A stretch of DNA of 64,000 nucleotides, taken from assembly GCA_004562765.1 (NCBI GenBank), contig SFRL01000013.1, positions 24,039-88,038 of the forward strand, written 5' to 3'. Shown piece by piece: positions 54,460 to 62,650 of the stretch (position 1 is the first letter of the stretch; each line of letters starts with the position of its first letter). The notes under the pieces are model-generated. The model did no database searches. It saw only the letters and a program-made list of their open reading frames with translations, and was not told the origin of the DNA. The position numbers and the translations under genes are program-made. The DNA comes from a bacterium (GTDB taxonomy: Bacteria; Bacillota; Clostridia; Lachnospirales; Lachnospiraceae).

Positions 54460-56790
54460 TTATTTTATTTTCACACTTTTTACACTGCTGAATGCTCCGT
54501 AGTATTTCTTTCCGTCTACCACAATGTAGCTGCGCACCTTGTAATAATAAGTGCCGGAGGACAGATTGTTATTCGTGCATGCCGTGTATGTATTTTTCGA
54601 CAAAGTACCGATCCTGCTGAAACCGGAAGATTTCTTTTTGGAGCGATACAGTTCATAGCCAGACGCATAACTGTCCCTTTTCCATGAGAGGGAAGCTGCT
54701 TTTACCTTCGGGCGAATACTGCTCCAGGTGACCTTTTTCGGGCGGATCACGAAGGTCGCCTTCTTTGTACCGCTATAATCGCCCAGACCTGTGATCACGA
54801 CCGTTGCCTTTCCGGGCTTCGTGTTATTGCGGTATTCCACCTCGTAGTCATCATCCTGCATAAGCACTTCGCCATTCAGCTTCACCGTCACATCCGGTGT
54901 CTTTTCTTTCCCGTTATAGGTCTGATTTGCCACCTTTACGGTTGCGGATGACAGACTCACCTGCGCGATCTTGAAGGTCACGGTTCTGCTGCCGCTGTAA
55001 CTGCCGATACCGCTGATCGTGATACTCGCAGTTCCGGGCTCAATATTATCGCGGTAGGTCAGCTTGTAATCCACGTTCTGCTGCAACACAACAGAACCGA
55101 TCTTCACCGTGACTGACGGCCGGATCTCATCACCGGTATAGCGCTGTGTATCAATGCTGCTCACCGTTGTATTGCTGATATCCTTGCCGATGATCCGGAA
55201 TGTCGTTGTCCTTGTACCGGTATAATTACCTCTTCCGGTTACAGTCACTGTCGCTGTTCCGATATTCCGGTTGTTACTGTAGTTCACGTAATAATCCGTA
55301 CTCTGCCGCAGCGTGATATTATTCACCGTAACAGTAACTGTCGGTCGGATGTCCGATCCGGTATAGAGCTGGTCCGGGATCGCTGCGATCGTCGCGGAAG
55401 ACAGGTTCGGTCCCGTGATGCGGAAAGTCGTTGACCTCGTTCCGCTGTAGCTGCCGATACCGGTGATCGTAACCGTCGCGGTTCCCATATTGACATTATT
55501 GGAATAGGAAACCGTGTAGTCCGTACCCTCGCGCAGCAGAATATTATTGACATATACAGTCACTGCCGGGCAGATGGCATAACCGGTATACGACTGATCC
55601 GAAATGGATGAGATCGTCGCATTTGCCACCGTCGGCGCTACAATTCTGAAATATGCCGACTTCGTGCCGGTATTTACATATTTTCCGATCCCGGTCACGG
55701 TCACAAATGCCGTTCCGATATTGATATTATTCTCGTACTTTACCGTATAGTCGATATTTTCCGTGAGCAGCGTGCTGCCGATGCGCACCCTTACCGTCGG
55801 TCTAAGCTCGTATCCGGTATAGCTCTGGTCTGCGATGGTATCGATCGTCGCCTGACTGATGCTCGGCTGCTGTACGACAACCGTAAACGGTGTGGCCGCA
55901 AGCCCGCCGCACGTAATGTTCACGCTCGTACTGCCGATTCCCTGCGCATACAGAGAAGTTCCATTAAATGTAGCAACCGATGTATCTGCCACCGTGGCAC
56001 TCACCGAGCCAACCAGCGGGCAGTACTCACTCATCGGATAATGACCGTTGATCTGAACAGATGCCTTGCACTTACTCAAATCATAATAATCTCCCACATT
56101 CATTGTAATGGTGCCGGTCGGTGCTCCTGTGATCATTCGGCTTGTGATCAAGGTGCTTTCAATCGTAATCGTCCGTGTGACCGTTCCATTATCTTCAGGA
56201 ATCATGGCGTAACCGCTTGCATGATCAGAAAATGCTGCCACCCAGTAATCTTTACCATTATAAGTCACATGCCCGATACCGACAGCCACGTTTGAAGCGT
56301 TTGTCATATTTGCATACTCAGATGCCGCCTGTGCAGATGTCCATGAGCTGTAAATCTGTGCAGCCGTCGAACCCGCACAGCTAATATTTTCTACGACATT
56401 TGTATTTGTACTTAAATAACCGGATGAAATCAAAGTGCCATCCGGCCTCGATGTTGCACTATAGACGAGTGCCACCTCTGCCGCACGCTGCATCGCTGCC
56501 TGCTCCAAGCCGTAATCGTATTGCAGTTGCGGCAAATCAGTCTGCACTGCGCCGCCTGAAGCTACACTTGCAGCATTCTTATTGTTAATAACCGTACGCA
56601 GTGCATTGATCTGTGTCGCCAGTGCACGCGCCTGTGTCTGACCGTAGGTCACCTGTATGCTGACCGTTTCCGTAATACCTGCCGCCTTCGCCGGCTGTAA
56701 AGACGCGACCGGAAGCAATGCCACCGTCAGCAGAACCGCCAGCAACCGTCGCCAGCCATATCCTCCTTTTTCTACCCTCTTTTGTTTCAT
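54460..56790 (-). CDS. Secreted CAP-domain protein with five beta-sandwich repeats and an FN3-like end
   Basis: 776 aa. After a signal peptide (LLAVLLTVALLPVASLQPAKA) comes a CAP/SCP-like domain (about 60-190: LQYDYGLEQAAMQRAAEVAL, GIGHVTYNGKDYWVAAFSDH). Next are an Ig-like stretch and five tandem modules of about 75 residues, each with a YTG-x-P-x-V-x-V start and an NNxxxGTAxVTIxGxGxYxGT end. The last 85 residues resemble FN3 (YASGYELYRSKKKSSGFSRI). Probably a surface-associated structural protein. ATG 56790 is close behind GGCGGGGGAGAAGG; an in-frame ATG at 56817 is possible. Confidence 0.85.
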   Translation of the reverse strand: MKQKRVEKGGYGWRRLLAVLLTVALLPVASLQPAKAAGITETVSIQVTYGQTQARALATQINALRTVINNKNAASVASGGAVQTDLPQLQYDYGLEQAAMQRAAEVALVYSATSRPDGTLISSGYLSTNTNVVENISCAGSTAAQIYSSWTSAQAASEYANMTNASNVAVGIGHVTYNGKDYWVAAFSDHASGYAMIPEDNGTVTRTITIESTLITSRMITGAPTGTITMNVGDYYDLSKCKASVQINGHYPMSEYCPLVGSVSATVADTSVATFNGTSLYAQGIGSTSVNITCGGLAATPFTVVVQQPSISQATIDTIADQSYTGYELRPTVRVRIGSTLLTENIDYTVKYENNINIGTAFVTVTGIGKYVNTGTKSAYFRIVAPTVANATISSISDQSYTGYAICPAVTVYVNNILLREGTDYTVSYSNNVNMGTATVTITGIGSYSGTRSTTFRITGPNLSSATIAAIPDQLYTGSDIRPTVTVTVNNITLRQSTDYYVNYSNNRNIGTATVTVTGRGNYTGTRTTTFRIIGKDISNTTVSSIDTQRYTGDEIRPSVTVKIGSVVLQQNVDYKLTYRDNIEPGTASITISGIGSYSGSRTVTFKIAQVSLSSATVKVANQTYNGKEKTPDVTVKLNGEVLMQDDDYEVEYRNNTKPGKATVVITGLGDYSGTKKATFVIRPKKVTWSSIRPKVKAASLSWKRDSYASGYELYRSKKKSSGFSRIGTLSKNTYTACTNNNLSSGTYYYKVRSYIVVDGKKYYGAFSSVKSVKIK

Positions 56791-56837
56791 CCTTCTCCCC
56801 CGCCTTTCTACATACAATCAGATTCTCTATTGCCCTT

Positions 56838-56866
56838 ATTATACGCCCAAAGCATGCAGGAAGCAA
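56838..56866 (-). promoter_or_regulatory. Promoter of the CAP-domain gene
   Basis: Minus strand: -35 TTGCTT (56861-56866), 17-bp spacer, -10 TATAAT (56838-56843). Confidence 0.75.
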
Positions 56867-56882
56867 CCGCTTCACACAAATG

Positions 56883-56911
56883 AAAAAAGGATTATCCAAA
56901 CGGATAATCCT
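56883..56911 (-). terminator. tRNA-Phe terminator
   Basis: AGGATTATCC pairs with GGATAATCCT, followed on minus by six T. It lies 16 nt past the tRNA 3' end and upstream of the CAP gene promoter. Confidence 0.9.
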
Positions 56912-56926
56912 CTCAGCAAATGAGAA

Positions 56927-56999
56927 TGCCCAGTTTCGGAATCGAACCAAAGACACAAGGATTTTCAGTCCTTTGCTCTACCAACTGAGCTAACTGGGC
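56927..56999 (-). tRNA. tRNA-Phe (anticodon GAA)
   Basis: 73-nt cloverleaf. Acceptor GCCCAGT with ACTGGGC plus discriminator A, D-arm TAGCTCAGTTGGTAGAGC, anticodon loop CTGAAAA with anticodon GAA, T-loop TGGTTCGATTCCG. The 3' CCA is not encoded. Confidence 0.97.
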
Positions 57000-57002
57000 A
57001 GA

Positions 57003-57022
57003 TGTTGTGAATGCTCACAACA
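57003..57022. promoter_or_regulatory. Perfect hairpin in the tRNA-Phe 5' leader
   Basis: TGTTGTGA and TCACAACA are perfect 8-bp arms with a 4-nt loop. They end 3 nt before the mature tRNA 5' end, as in the tRNA-Gly leader. Confidence 0.7.
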
Positions 57023-57027
57023 ATAAA

Positions 57028-57056
57028 AATATAATACGATGATCGAAAATTGTCAA
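57028..57056 (-). promoter_or_regulatory. tRNA-Phe promoter
   Basis: Minus strand: -35 TTGACA (57051-57056), 17-bp spacer, -10 TATATT (57028-57033). It abuts the stop codon of the DUF4143 ATPase gene. Confidence 0.9.
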
Positions 57057-57060
57057 GTCT

Positions 57061-58419
57061 TTATAAGCACATCACCATATACGCCGGCAGATAAAGGATA
57101 TCATCTGTTGCTTTCAGATTTTTCGTATGAATCACATACGCTCTTCCGATGCGCTCCCGATATCTTTCGACAAATCGCTCCAGCGACTTTGTGCTATAGC
57201 GATCCGTGGATTTTACTTCAATAGGAGAAACCCGGTATCTCGTCTTACTTTTATTGGAGATCAAAAAATCAATCTCCATATCATTCCGGTGCTTTTCATC
57301 GTTGTATTTTGTATAGAAAAACAGCTTATGACCCTTTGAAGTCAATTCCTGCGCGATCGCATTTTCAAAAAACATCCCCTCATTGACAGATAACCGCCCC
57401 AGTAAAAGCATCCGGTACAAATCTTCCTCCACAATCTCATTTTCGTCAAACGCATGGCTGATCAACAATCCCGTGTCACCCATATAACATTTGACATAGG
57501 TTCTGTCTTCATTTAATGAAAGCCCTACATTGGGATCATTACAGTTAAAGCATTCATTTGCGATCATGGAATCACTCAACCAGAAAAATGTATCATGGAA
57601 TTTTTCAAGCGTGGCTTGCTTTTCTATCTCAGAGAGGATCACACGTTTCTCATGCTTCGAAAGAAACGCCGGAATCTGGTCAAAGATTGCCAGGACTTTT
57701 GACTGATATCTGTTATCAATTTTCATAATGTCATTCCTGTAGAGCGACAAGATATCCCGCTTCTCCTGATCCGCTTTCCGGAAGTTCTTTGCATTGTTCA
57801 CATACGCTGCCACACTTTGCGGCATTCCACCCACAATGATAAACTGCCGGAACAAAAGCATTGCCTTATGATGGAGTTTTTCTTCCAGAGGCTTTTGTTT
57901 TTCAAAACAATCCTTAATGTACTCCACCATTTGTCCTTCGCCGAGCGCCATGCAGAACTCTTCGAAATCCATGGGATACATTTTCAGTTTTCGTTCTTCT
58001 GACGGAATCGTGATATCTTTCACGCTCTCCTTGACAGAGATAAGTGATCCTGTCTCAATATAATCAAAGCGTCCGTCCTTCACCAACTTTTTGATTGATT
58101 GTCTGGCTTTCGGAAACCGTTGGATCTCATCAAAAATGATCAATGATTCTCTTGGATATAGTTGCACGCGCAATTCCGTAGAAAGAATCATAAAGAATGT
58201 GTCCAGATCGTTCAGATAATTATGAAATGCATCCAGCACCACATCACTGACATCATTAAAATCAATCAGCAGATAGCTCTTATACTCATTTTTCCCGAAT
58301 TCCTCTACGGTCGTAGATTTTCCGATACGTCTGGCACCTTCGATCAGCAGGGCTTTTTCTCCTGCCGCCGTTTGCTTCCACTCCAACAACTTTGCATATA
58401 TTTTTCTCTCAAACATCAT
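57061..58419 (-). CDS. ATPase with DUF4143 C-terminal domain
   Basis: 452-aa AAA-type ATPase of the DUF4143 group. Walker A GARRIGKSTTVEEF is near residue 30 and Walker B SLIIFDEIQRFPKARQS near 95. A sensor-like YIETGSLISVKESV follows, then a winged-helix section (about 200-300) and the DUF4143 nuclease-like C-terminus (YTKYNDEKHRNDMEIDFLIS, IEVKSTDRYSTKS) that has the E-x-K form of PD-(D/E)XK folds. Function is unknown; the family is highly mobile among bacteria. Its codon use is more AT-rich than its neighbours and an AT-rich repeat region precedes it, which fits acquisition by transfer (inference). Confidence 0.9.
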   Translation of the reverse strand: MMFERKIYAKLLEWKQTAAGEKALLIEGARRIGKSTTVEEFGKNEYKSYLLIDFNDVSDVVLDAFHNYLNDLDTFFMILSTELRVQLYPRESLIIFDEIQRFPKARQSIKKLVKDGRFDYIETGSLISVKESVKDITIPSEERKLKMYPMDFEEFCMALGEGQMVEYIKDCFEKQKPLEEKLHHKAMLLFRQFIIVGGMPQSVAAYVNNAKNFRKADQEKRDILSLYRNDIMKIDNRYQSKVLAIFDQIPAFLSKHEKRVILSEIEKQATLEKFHDTFFWLSDSMIANECFNCNDPNVGLSLNEDRTYVKCYMGDTGLLISHAFDENEIVEEDLYRMLLLGRLSVNEGMFFENAIAQELTSKGHKLFFYTKYNDEKHRNDMEIDFLISNKSKTRYRVSPIEVKSTDRYSTKSLERFVERYRERIGRAYVIHTKNLKATDDILYLPAYMVMCL

Positions 58420-58444
58420 GCTCTACACCTCTTATTTCTATAGG

Positions 58445-58536
58445 CTTATAAATAATACGCATATTTATTATACCCATATTTATATATATTACGCAAGTTT
58501 GATTTTTCTCTATTTATATATAATACGCAGATATAA
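58445..58536 (-). promoter_or_regulatory. AT-rich repeated motif upstream of the DUF4143 ATPase
   Basis: On the minus strand TGCGTATTATATATAAATA, TTGCGTAATATATATAAATA and ATGCGTATTATTTATAA occur in about 90 bp, with GGGTATAATAAATA between. The copies are in the same direction and include promoter-like TATAAT boxes. This looks like an operator array, probably for self-control of the ATPase gene. Confidence 0.55.
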
Positions 58537-58544
58537 GAAAATTA

Positions 58545-58577
58545 AAATCGGAACTGCAAGCATATCCTCACAGTTCC
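58545..58577 (-). terminator. Terminator of the DUF554 gene
   Basis: GGAACTG (58550-58556) pairs with CAGTTCC (58571-58577). The minus-strand tail is GATTTTAATTTT. Confidence 0.65.
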
Positions 58578-58641
58578 GGTTATACACGTCTTATTCATTT
58601 CAATTACTATCCAGTCGTATCTCAGCTCTGCCCACGTTCCA

Positions 58642-59385
58642 TCATCCTGCCACGATCGGCAGTACATACGTCACCCACAAATGGGAGACCGGCATGACAA
58701 GCAACATCGCCGGTATCATGTCCGCGATCGGGAATTCCTTGACCTTGATCATGCGAAAGCCGGTCGCCAGCAGAAGTACGCCGCCGCACGCCTTGAAATC
58801 ATTGATCATGGTCGGTGTACAAAACGGGTAGATCGCACCTGCCAGAAAAAACATGATCAGAAAGATCAGCATCTGCGGAACCGCAATAAAACTCACCACG
58901 CCGCCAAGAGCGCAGGCAAAGATCAGTGCCGTGGGCAGGTCCAGAATGGACTTTGCAAGTAAAATGCTGTGATCACCGGTCATCCCGGACACGATACTGC
59001 CATAGATACCGGTTCCGCTGGCGCAGAACAGCACGATCACCGTCACAAGTGTCGCCTCATATTCTTCCCGCGCAAGTCCCGATCCTGACATCAGTTTCTC
59101 CCCAAAAATCCGGCTGATCCCACGCTGCATGTACGTTGCGCCTGCAGTGATACGATCGCCCAGATGAATGACAAACCCCAGACAGGTACCCACGATCACG
59201 GACAGGATCACCGCCGGCATATTTTCCATGAGCGCAATGGAGCTGACGCCCATTGTCATGGCACAGATACCGAAGATCGTATTCAGTCCATTCTTAAATC
59301 GCTCGCTGATCCGCGGTCCGACAGCCGTCCCGATGATTCCTCCGATAACAACCGCCAGTACGTTTGTAATTACTCCTATGGGCAT
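58642..59385 (-). CDS. DUF554 family membrane protein (YdfK-like)
   Basis: 247-aa integral membrane protein with seven or so membrane segments. It starts MPIGVITNVLAVVIGGIIGT, and has GICAMTMGVSSIALMENMP, VLFCASGTGIYGSIVSGMTG and a C-terminal MINDFKACGGVLLLATGFRM, all typical of DUF554. Described by annotation pipelines as a possible transporter; unproven. ATG 59385 follows CAGGAGAACACACAG. Confidence 0.93.
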   Translation of the reverse strand: MPIGVITNVLAVVIGGIIGTAVGPRISERFKNGLNTIFGICAMTMGVSSIALMENMPAVILSVIVGTCLGFVIHLGDRITAGATYMQRGISRIFGEKLMSGSGLAREEYEATLVTVIVLFCASGTGIYGSIVSGMTGDHSILLAKSILDLPTALIFACALGGVVSFIAVPQMLIFLIMFFLAGAIYPFCTPTMINDFKACGGVLLLATGFRMIKVKEFPIADMIPAMLLVMPVSHLWVTYVLPIVAG

Positions 59386-59451
59386 CTGTGTGTTCTCCTG
59401 TTCTAAGATCTCTTTTTTCTGTATTGTATTTGCAGATCCGCTGCGCTAAAA

Positions 59452-60906
59452 TTATGCGTTCTGTAATTTCTCGATCGCCGCCTCGATACGCGCGATCGTC
59501 TCTTCCTTGCCAAGCACTTCCATTAGCTCCGTCGCGCCTCCGGGTGTCATCTGCTTACCGGAAACTGCGGTACGGATCGGCCACATCACATAGCCGTTTT
59601 TCACGCCCTTCTCCTCAACATACGCGCTCAGCATTGCATACAGCGCATCGTTGCTGTAATCGGTCTGCTCCTTTAATTTCGGAAGAATCTCAGTAAGCAC
59701 CTCCAGAGAAGTCTCTGCGTTTGTCTTCATCTTTTTATGTGTATACATAGCCACATCATATTCAGGCACTGCCTCGAAGAAATCAATATGATCCTTGATA
59801 TCGGGCAGAATCTCAATACGGGTCTTTACCATTTTGGCGATCTTTCTCAGATCATAATCCTTTGTGATGACCTCACGGATCACAGGCTCAGCCATCTCAT
59901 AAAACCGCTCGTCATCCATCGCCTTAAAGTACTCGCCGTTCATCCACTTTAATTTCACCATGTCAAAAACAGCAGGCGATTTGCTGATATGCTTATAGTC
60001 AAATGCCTCCACCAGTTCGTCCAACGTAAAGATCTCGCGGTTATCACTGGGGCTCCATCCCAGCAGTGCCACGAAATTCACCACTGCCTCTGACAAGAAG
60101 CCCTGCTCGATCAGATCCTCATAAGAGCTGTGACCGCTTCGCTTGGAGAGCTTCTGATGCTCCTCGTTGACAATGAGCGGGCAATGGATGTACTTCGGCT
60201 CCTCCCATCCAAAGGCTTTGTACAGGATCGTATATTTCGGTGCAGAAGACAGATACTCACAGCCACGGATCACGTGTGTGATCCCCATGAGATGATCGTC
60301 CACAACATTTGCGAAATTGTAGGTCGGATAGCCGTCGGACTTAATGAGGATCATGTCATCCAGTTCTTCGTTAGGTGCAGAGATATCACCGTAAATCTCA
60401 TCGTGGAAGGTCGTTGTGCCCTCAGTGGGCATGTTTGCACGGATGACATAGGGCTTTCCTGCCGCGAGATTTGCCTCGATCTCTTCCTTTGACAGATGCA
60501 GGCAGTGCTTGTCATACATCATGATCTCTTTTCCTGCCACCTCTCTGCGCAGGGAGTCAATGCGCTCCTTGTCGCAGAAACAGTAATAAGCAGCGCCCTT
60601 GTCAATGAGCTGTTTTGCATATTCCATATAAAGACCGCTCTTACAGCGCTCACTCTGCACATACGGACCAACGCCGCCATCCTTATCCGGACCTTCATCA
60701 TGCTTTAATCCGGTTTTTTCCAGCGTGCGGTAGATGATATCAAGCGCTTCCTCAAAAAAACGTTCCTGATCAGTATCCTCTATTCTTAAGATAAAATCGC
60801 CGCCCTCATGCTTCGCGATCAGATAAGTGTACAGCGCGGTGCGCAGATTGCCGACGTGCATTCTACCGGTCGGGCTGGGGGCAAATCTTGTTCTTACTTT
60901 ACTCAT
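59452..60906 (-). CDS. gltX: Glutamate--tRNA ligase
   Basis: Class I aminoacyl-tRNA synthetase that charges tRNA-Glu. The 484-aa length is standard. The HIGH-type motif appears as [12 protein letters not shown] and the KMSKS-type motif as [25 protein letters not shown] and the C-terminal anticodon-binding region ([20 protein letters not shown]) are also present. ATG 60906 follows AAAGGAGAGACATC. It has its own promoter at 60998-61026. Confidence 0.97.
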   Translation of the reverse strand: MSKVRTRFAPSPTGRMHVGNLRTALYTYLIAKHEGGDFILRIEDTDQERFFEEALDIIYRTLEKTGLKHDEGPDKDGGVGPYVQSERCKSGLYMEYAKQLIDKGAAYYCFCDKERIDSLRREVAGKEIMMYDKHCLHLSKEEIEANLAAGKPYVIRANMPTEGTTTFHDEIYGDISAPNEELDDMILIKSDGYPTYNFANVVDDHLMGITHVIRGCEYLSSAPKYTILYKAFGWEEPKYIHCPLIVNEEHQKLSKRSGHSSYEDLIEQGFLSEAVVNFVALLGWSPSDNREIFTLDELVEAFDYKHISKSPAVFDMVKLKWMNGEYFKAMDDERFYEMAEPVIREVITKDYDLRKIAKMVKTRIEILPDIKDHIDFFEAVPEYDVAMYTHKKMKTNAETSLEVLTEILPKLKEQTDYSNDALYAMLSAYVEEKGVKNGYVMWPIRTAVSGKQMTPGGATELMEVLGKEETIARIEAAIEKLQNA

Positions 60907-60997
60907 GATGTCTCTCCTTTATGGCTTCCATTATTCTTGTAAAACGTAAATCGATATCAATTGTGGTAAAACCGCTCACAATCAGCATACACCGCTC

Positions 60998-61026
60998 ATT
61001 ATACAACCACTATCCCAAATGCACAA
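60998..61026 (-). promoter_or_regulatory. gltX promoter
   Basis: Minus strand: -35 TTGTGC (61021-61026), 17-bp spacer, -10 TATAAT (60998-61003). ACCGCTCA occurs twice downstream in the plus-strand view (60971-60978 and 60991-60998), 20 bp apart, the second touching the -10. Confidence 0.7.
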
Positions 61027-61061
61027 GAAAAAATATTTCATGATTGCGAGAATACGAGCAA

Positions 61062-61241
61062 TCAAAAAAAGAATGCGCCAAGCGCATTCTTCGCGCGCGA
61101 GCGGTGCCGATAGGCAACCTTCTTCTCCGCGAGCTGCGCACTCTACGTTTCACTTCGGTCGGCGCAAAACCGATGTCCACTGGACATCGTGCGCCCTGCC
61201 GGAGGCTTTCATCGTATAGAAGACGAAGTTTTCTATACGAT
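61062..61241 (-). repeat. Structured intergenic element E ending in a terminator
   Basis: About 180 bp of stems. Perfect 11-bp arms ATCGTATAGAA/TTCTATACGAT lie at 61211-61241. GGCGCAAAACCGATGTCCA pairs with TGGACATCGTGCGCC (61161-61195), and AGAATGCGC/GCGCATTCT (61070-61090) is followed on minus by seven T. Read on minus it starts with one hairpin and ends with a perfect terminator. A degraded piece of its first hairpin (GACGAAGTTT-CTATACGA) is found at 14222-14241. The stretch has no credible reading frame. Confidence 0.65.
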
Positions 61242-61242
61242 G

Positions 61243-61280
61243 AAAAACGCCGCATCGTACATACCTGTATCGACACGGCG
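61243..61280 (-). terminator. Terminator of the 61.3-61.6 kb transcript
   Basis: CGCCG (61249-61253) pairs with CGGCG (61276-61280), extended by inner CATCGTAC/GTATCGA pairing. The minus-strand tail is five T (61243-61247). Confidence 0.6.
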
Positions 61281-61328
61281 CCTTTACTCATCTGCAATTG
61301 TCTGGTTCATAATACGTTGCTGCTCCTT

Positions 61329-61592
61329 TCAACAATACAACTGGAAACTCTGGTTTTCCTCCATGGGGGCTTCCTGTAACTTCATCTGAAACATCACGTG
61401 AAACGGATGCTCCTTCTGTTCACCCTGCCGCTGCTGGTGTTCCCGCTGCGGAGAGTACCGGATCTGTGTGACTGCACCGACCGGCACGATGCTTGAGAAA
61501 CCTTTTTCGTATCTTGCGATGTCCACCTTCCTTCCAAATGATTTTATACCCATATCAACTACATCTGGTTGTCTGTGATCTTTATTCAACAA
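61329..61592 (-). CDS. Hypothetical 87-codon frame behind a strong promoter
   Basis: The frame reads plausible soluble protein (GIKSFGRKVDIARYEKGFSS, then Gln-rich YSPQREHQQRQGEQKEH) but I recognise no family. Its first codon would be TTG at 61592, only about 10 nt after the predicted transcription start and without a ribosome site. The first ATG is codon 14 (61553), also without one. It could be a leaderless or poorly translated gene, or the transcript may be a non-coding RNA. Confidence 0.35.
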   Translation of the reverse strand: MLNKDHRQPDVVDMGIKSFGRKVDIARYEKGFSSIVPVGAVTQIRYSPQREHQQRQGEQKEHPFHVMFQMKLQEAPMEENQSFQLYC

Positions 61593-61607
61593 CTTGTTGA
61601 TACTGCC

Positions 61608-61636
61608 ATTTTAAAAGACTTCTTTGTTCCTGTCAA
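61608..61636 (-). promoter_or_regulatory. Strong minus-strand promoter in the gltX-xth gap
   Basis: -35 TTGACA (61631-61636), 17-bp spacer, -10 TAAAAT (61608-61613). It is divergent from the xth promoter. Confidence 0.8.
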
Positions 61637-61693
61637 TATATTTATCGGACTTTTTCTTATTATTTTAATAATTATCAAACAATTTATATTCTA

Positions 61694-61722
61694 TTGTGCA
61701 ACTTTCGATCTCCGATTATAAT
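61694..61722 (+). promoter_or_regulatory. xth promoter
   Basis: -35 TTGTGC (61694-61699), 17-bp spacer, -10 TATAAT (61717-61722). Confidence 0.75.
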
Positions 61723-61751
61723 AAAACATATTACACTTAGGAGGACTTGCT

Positions 61752-62510
61752 ATGAAATTTATTTCTTGGAATGTAAACGGTCTGCGCGCATGTGTCAAAA
61801 AAGGTTTTCTTGATTTTTTCCATACAATAGACGCGGATTTTTTCTGTATACAGGAGACGAAACTTCAGGACGGACAGATCACCCTTGATCTGCCGGGCTA
61901 TTATCAGTATTGGAATCATGCTGAGAAAAAAGGTTATTCCGGCACTGCTATCTTTACGAAAAAAGAACCTTTGTCCGTAACTAATGGAATCGGAATGGAA
62001 GAACATGACAAAGAGGGGCGCGTCATCACTCTGGAATATGACAATTTTTATCTGGTAACATGCTACACCCCAAACTCACAGAACGAGCTTGCAAGACTCC
62101 CTTACCGCATGAAATGGGAAGAGGATTTTTTGTCATACCTAAAAACACTGGATGCCCAAAAGTCTGTCATACTCTGCGGCGATCTGAATGTTGCACACAA
62201 TGAGATCGACCTGAAAAATCCAAACTCCAACCACAAAAATGCCGGTTTTTCGGACGAGGAACGTGCCAGAATAACTACTTTATTAGAATCCGGTTTTACG
62301 GATACATTCCGGTATTTCTATCCGAATGCGGAAGGCATTTATTCCTGGTGGTCATACCGGTTCCAGGCGCGTGAGAAAAACGCCGGATGGCGCATTGACT
62401 ATTTCATCACTTCAAAACGCCTAGACGAGAAATTAGAAAAGGCAGCGATCCACACCGACATTTACGGTTCAGACCACTGCCCGATCGAGCTTCAGATAAA
62501 TATTGATTAA
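61752..62510 (+). CDS. xth: Exodeoxyribonuclease III (AP endonuclease)
   Basis: Cuts DNA at abasic sites and degrades 3' ends in base-excision repair. The 252-aa product has the EEP-fold hallmarks: MKFISWNVNGLRA, FCIQETKLQ, VTCYTPNSQ, CGDLNVAHNEIDL, YSWWSYRFQAREKNAGWRID and the C-terminal GSDHCPIEL. It is of the ExoA/XthA type. ATG 61752 follows AGGAGGACTTGCT. It converges with the flavodiiron gene; a palindrome lies between. Confidence 0.95.
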   Translation: MKFISWNVNGLRACVKKGFLDFFHTIDADFFCIQETKLQDGQITLDLPGYYQYWNHAEKKGYSGTAIFTKKEPLSVTNGIGMEEHDKEGRVITLEYDNFYLVTCYTPNSQNELARLPYRMKWEEDFLSYLKTLDAQKSVILCGDLNVAHNEIDLKNPNSNHKNAGFSDEERARITTLLESGFTDTFRYFYPNAEGIYSWWSYRFQAREKNAGWRIDYFITSKRLDEKLEKAAIHTDIYGSDHCPIELQINID

Positions 62511-62516
62511 TTGTAA

Positions 62517-62640
62517 CTGTTCAGAACAGGTCGAAGCATTTACTGCCGAGACCGTGATAGCATGATACAGGAGTGCAAAAATGCCATTGCAAAGCAATTT
62601 TCATGCATTTTTGCATCGTATCTGTGAAGGTACTGAACAG
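62517..62640. repeat. Element D: 124-bp nested palindrome between convergent genes
   Basis: Outer arms CTGTTCAG (62517-62524) and CTGAACAG (62633-62640). Inner arms are TGCAAAAATGC/GCATTTTTGCA and TTGC/GCAA, with a side hairpin GGTC...GACC (62529-62554). It fills the xth-flavoprotein intergenic space and could act as a bidirectional terminator, though it lacks long T-runs. Confidence 0.7.
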
Positions 62641-62650
62641 ATACGATTGA

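Noticed and set aside
58445..58536. AT-rich iterons as a plasmid or chromosomal replication origin
   Set aside because: No DnaA boxes, no replication initiator gene and the neighbours are ordinary chromosomal genes; an operator array is the simpler reading.
61161..61215. AAAGCCTCCGGC string suggesting a c-di-GMP (GEMM) riboswitch
   Set aside because: Only that short string matches. The GGGACGCA block and the rest of the aptamer are missing, and the element ends in its own terminator with no downstream gene in phase.
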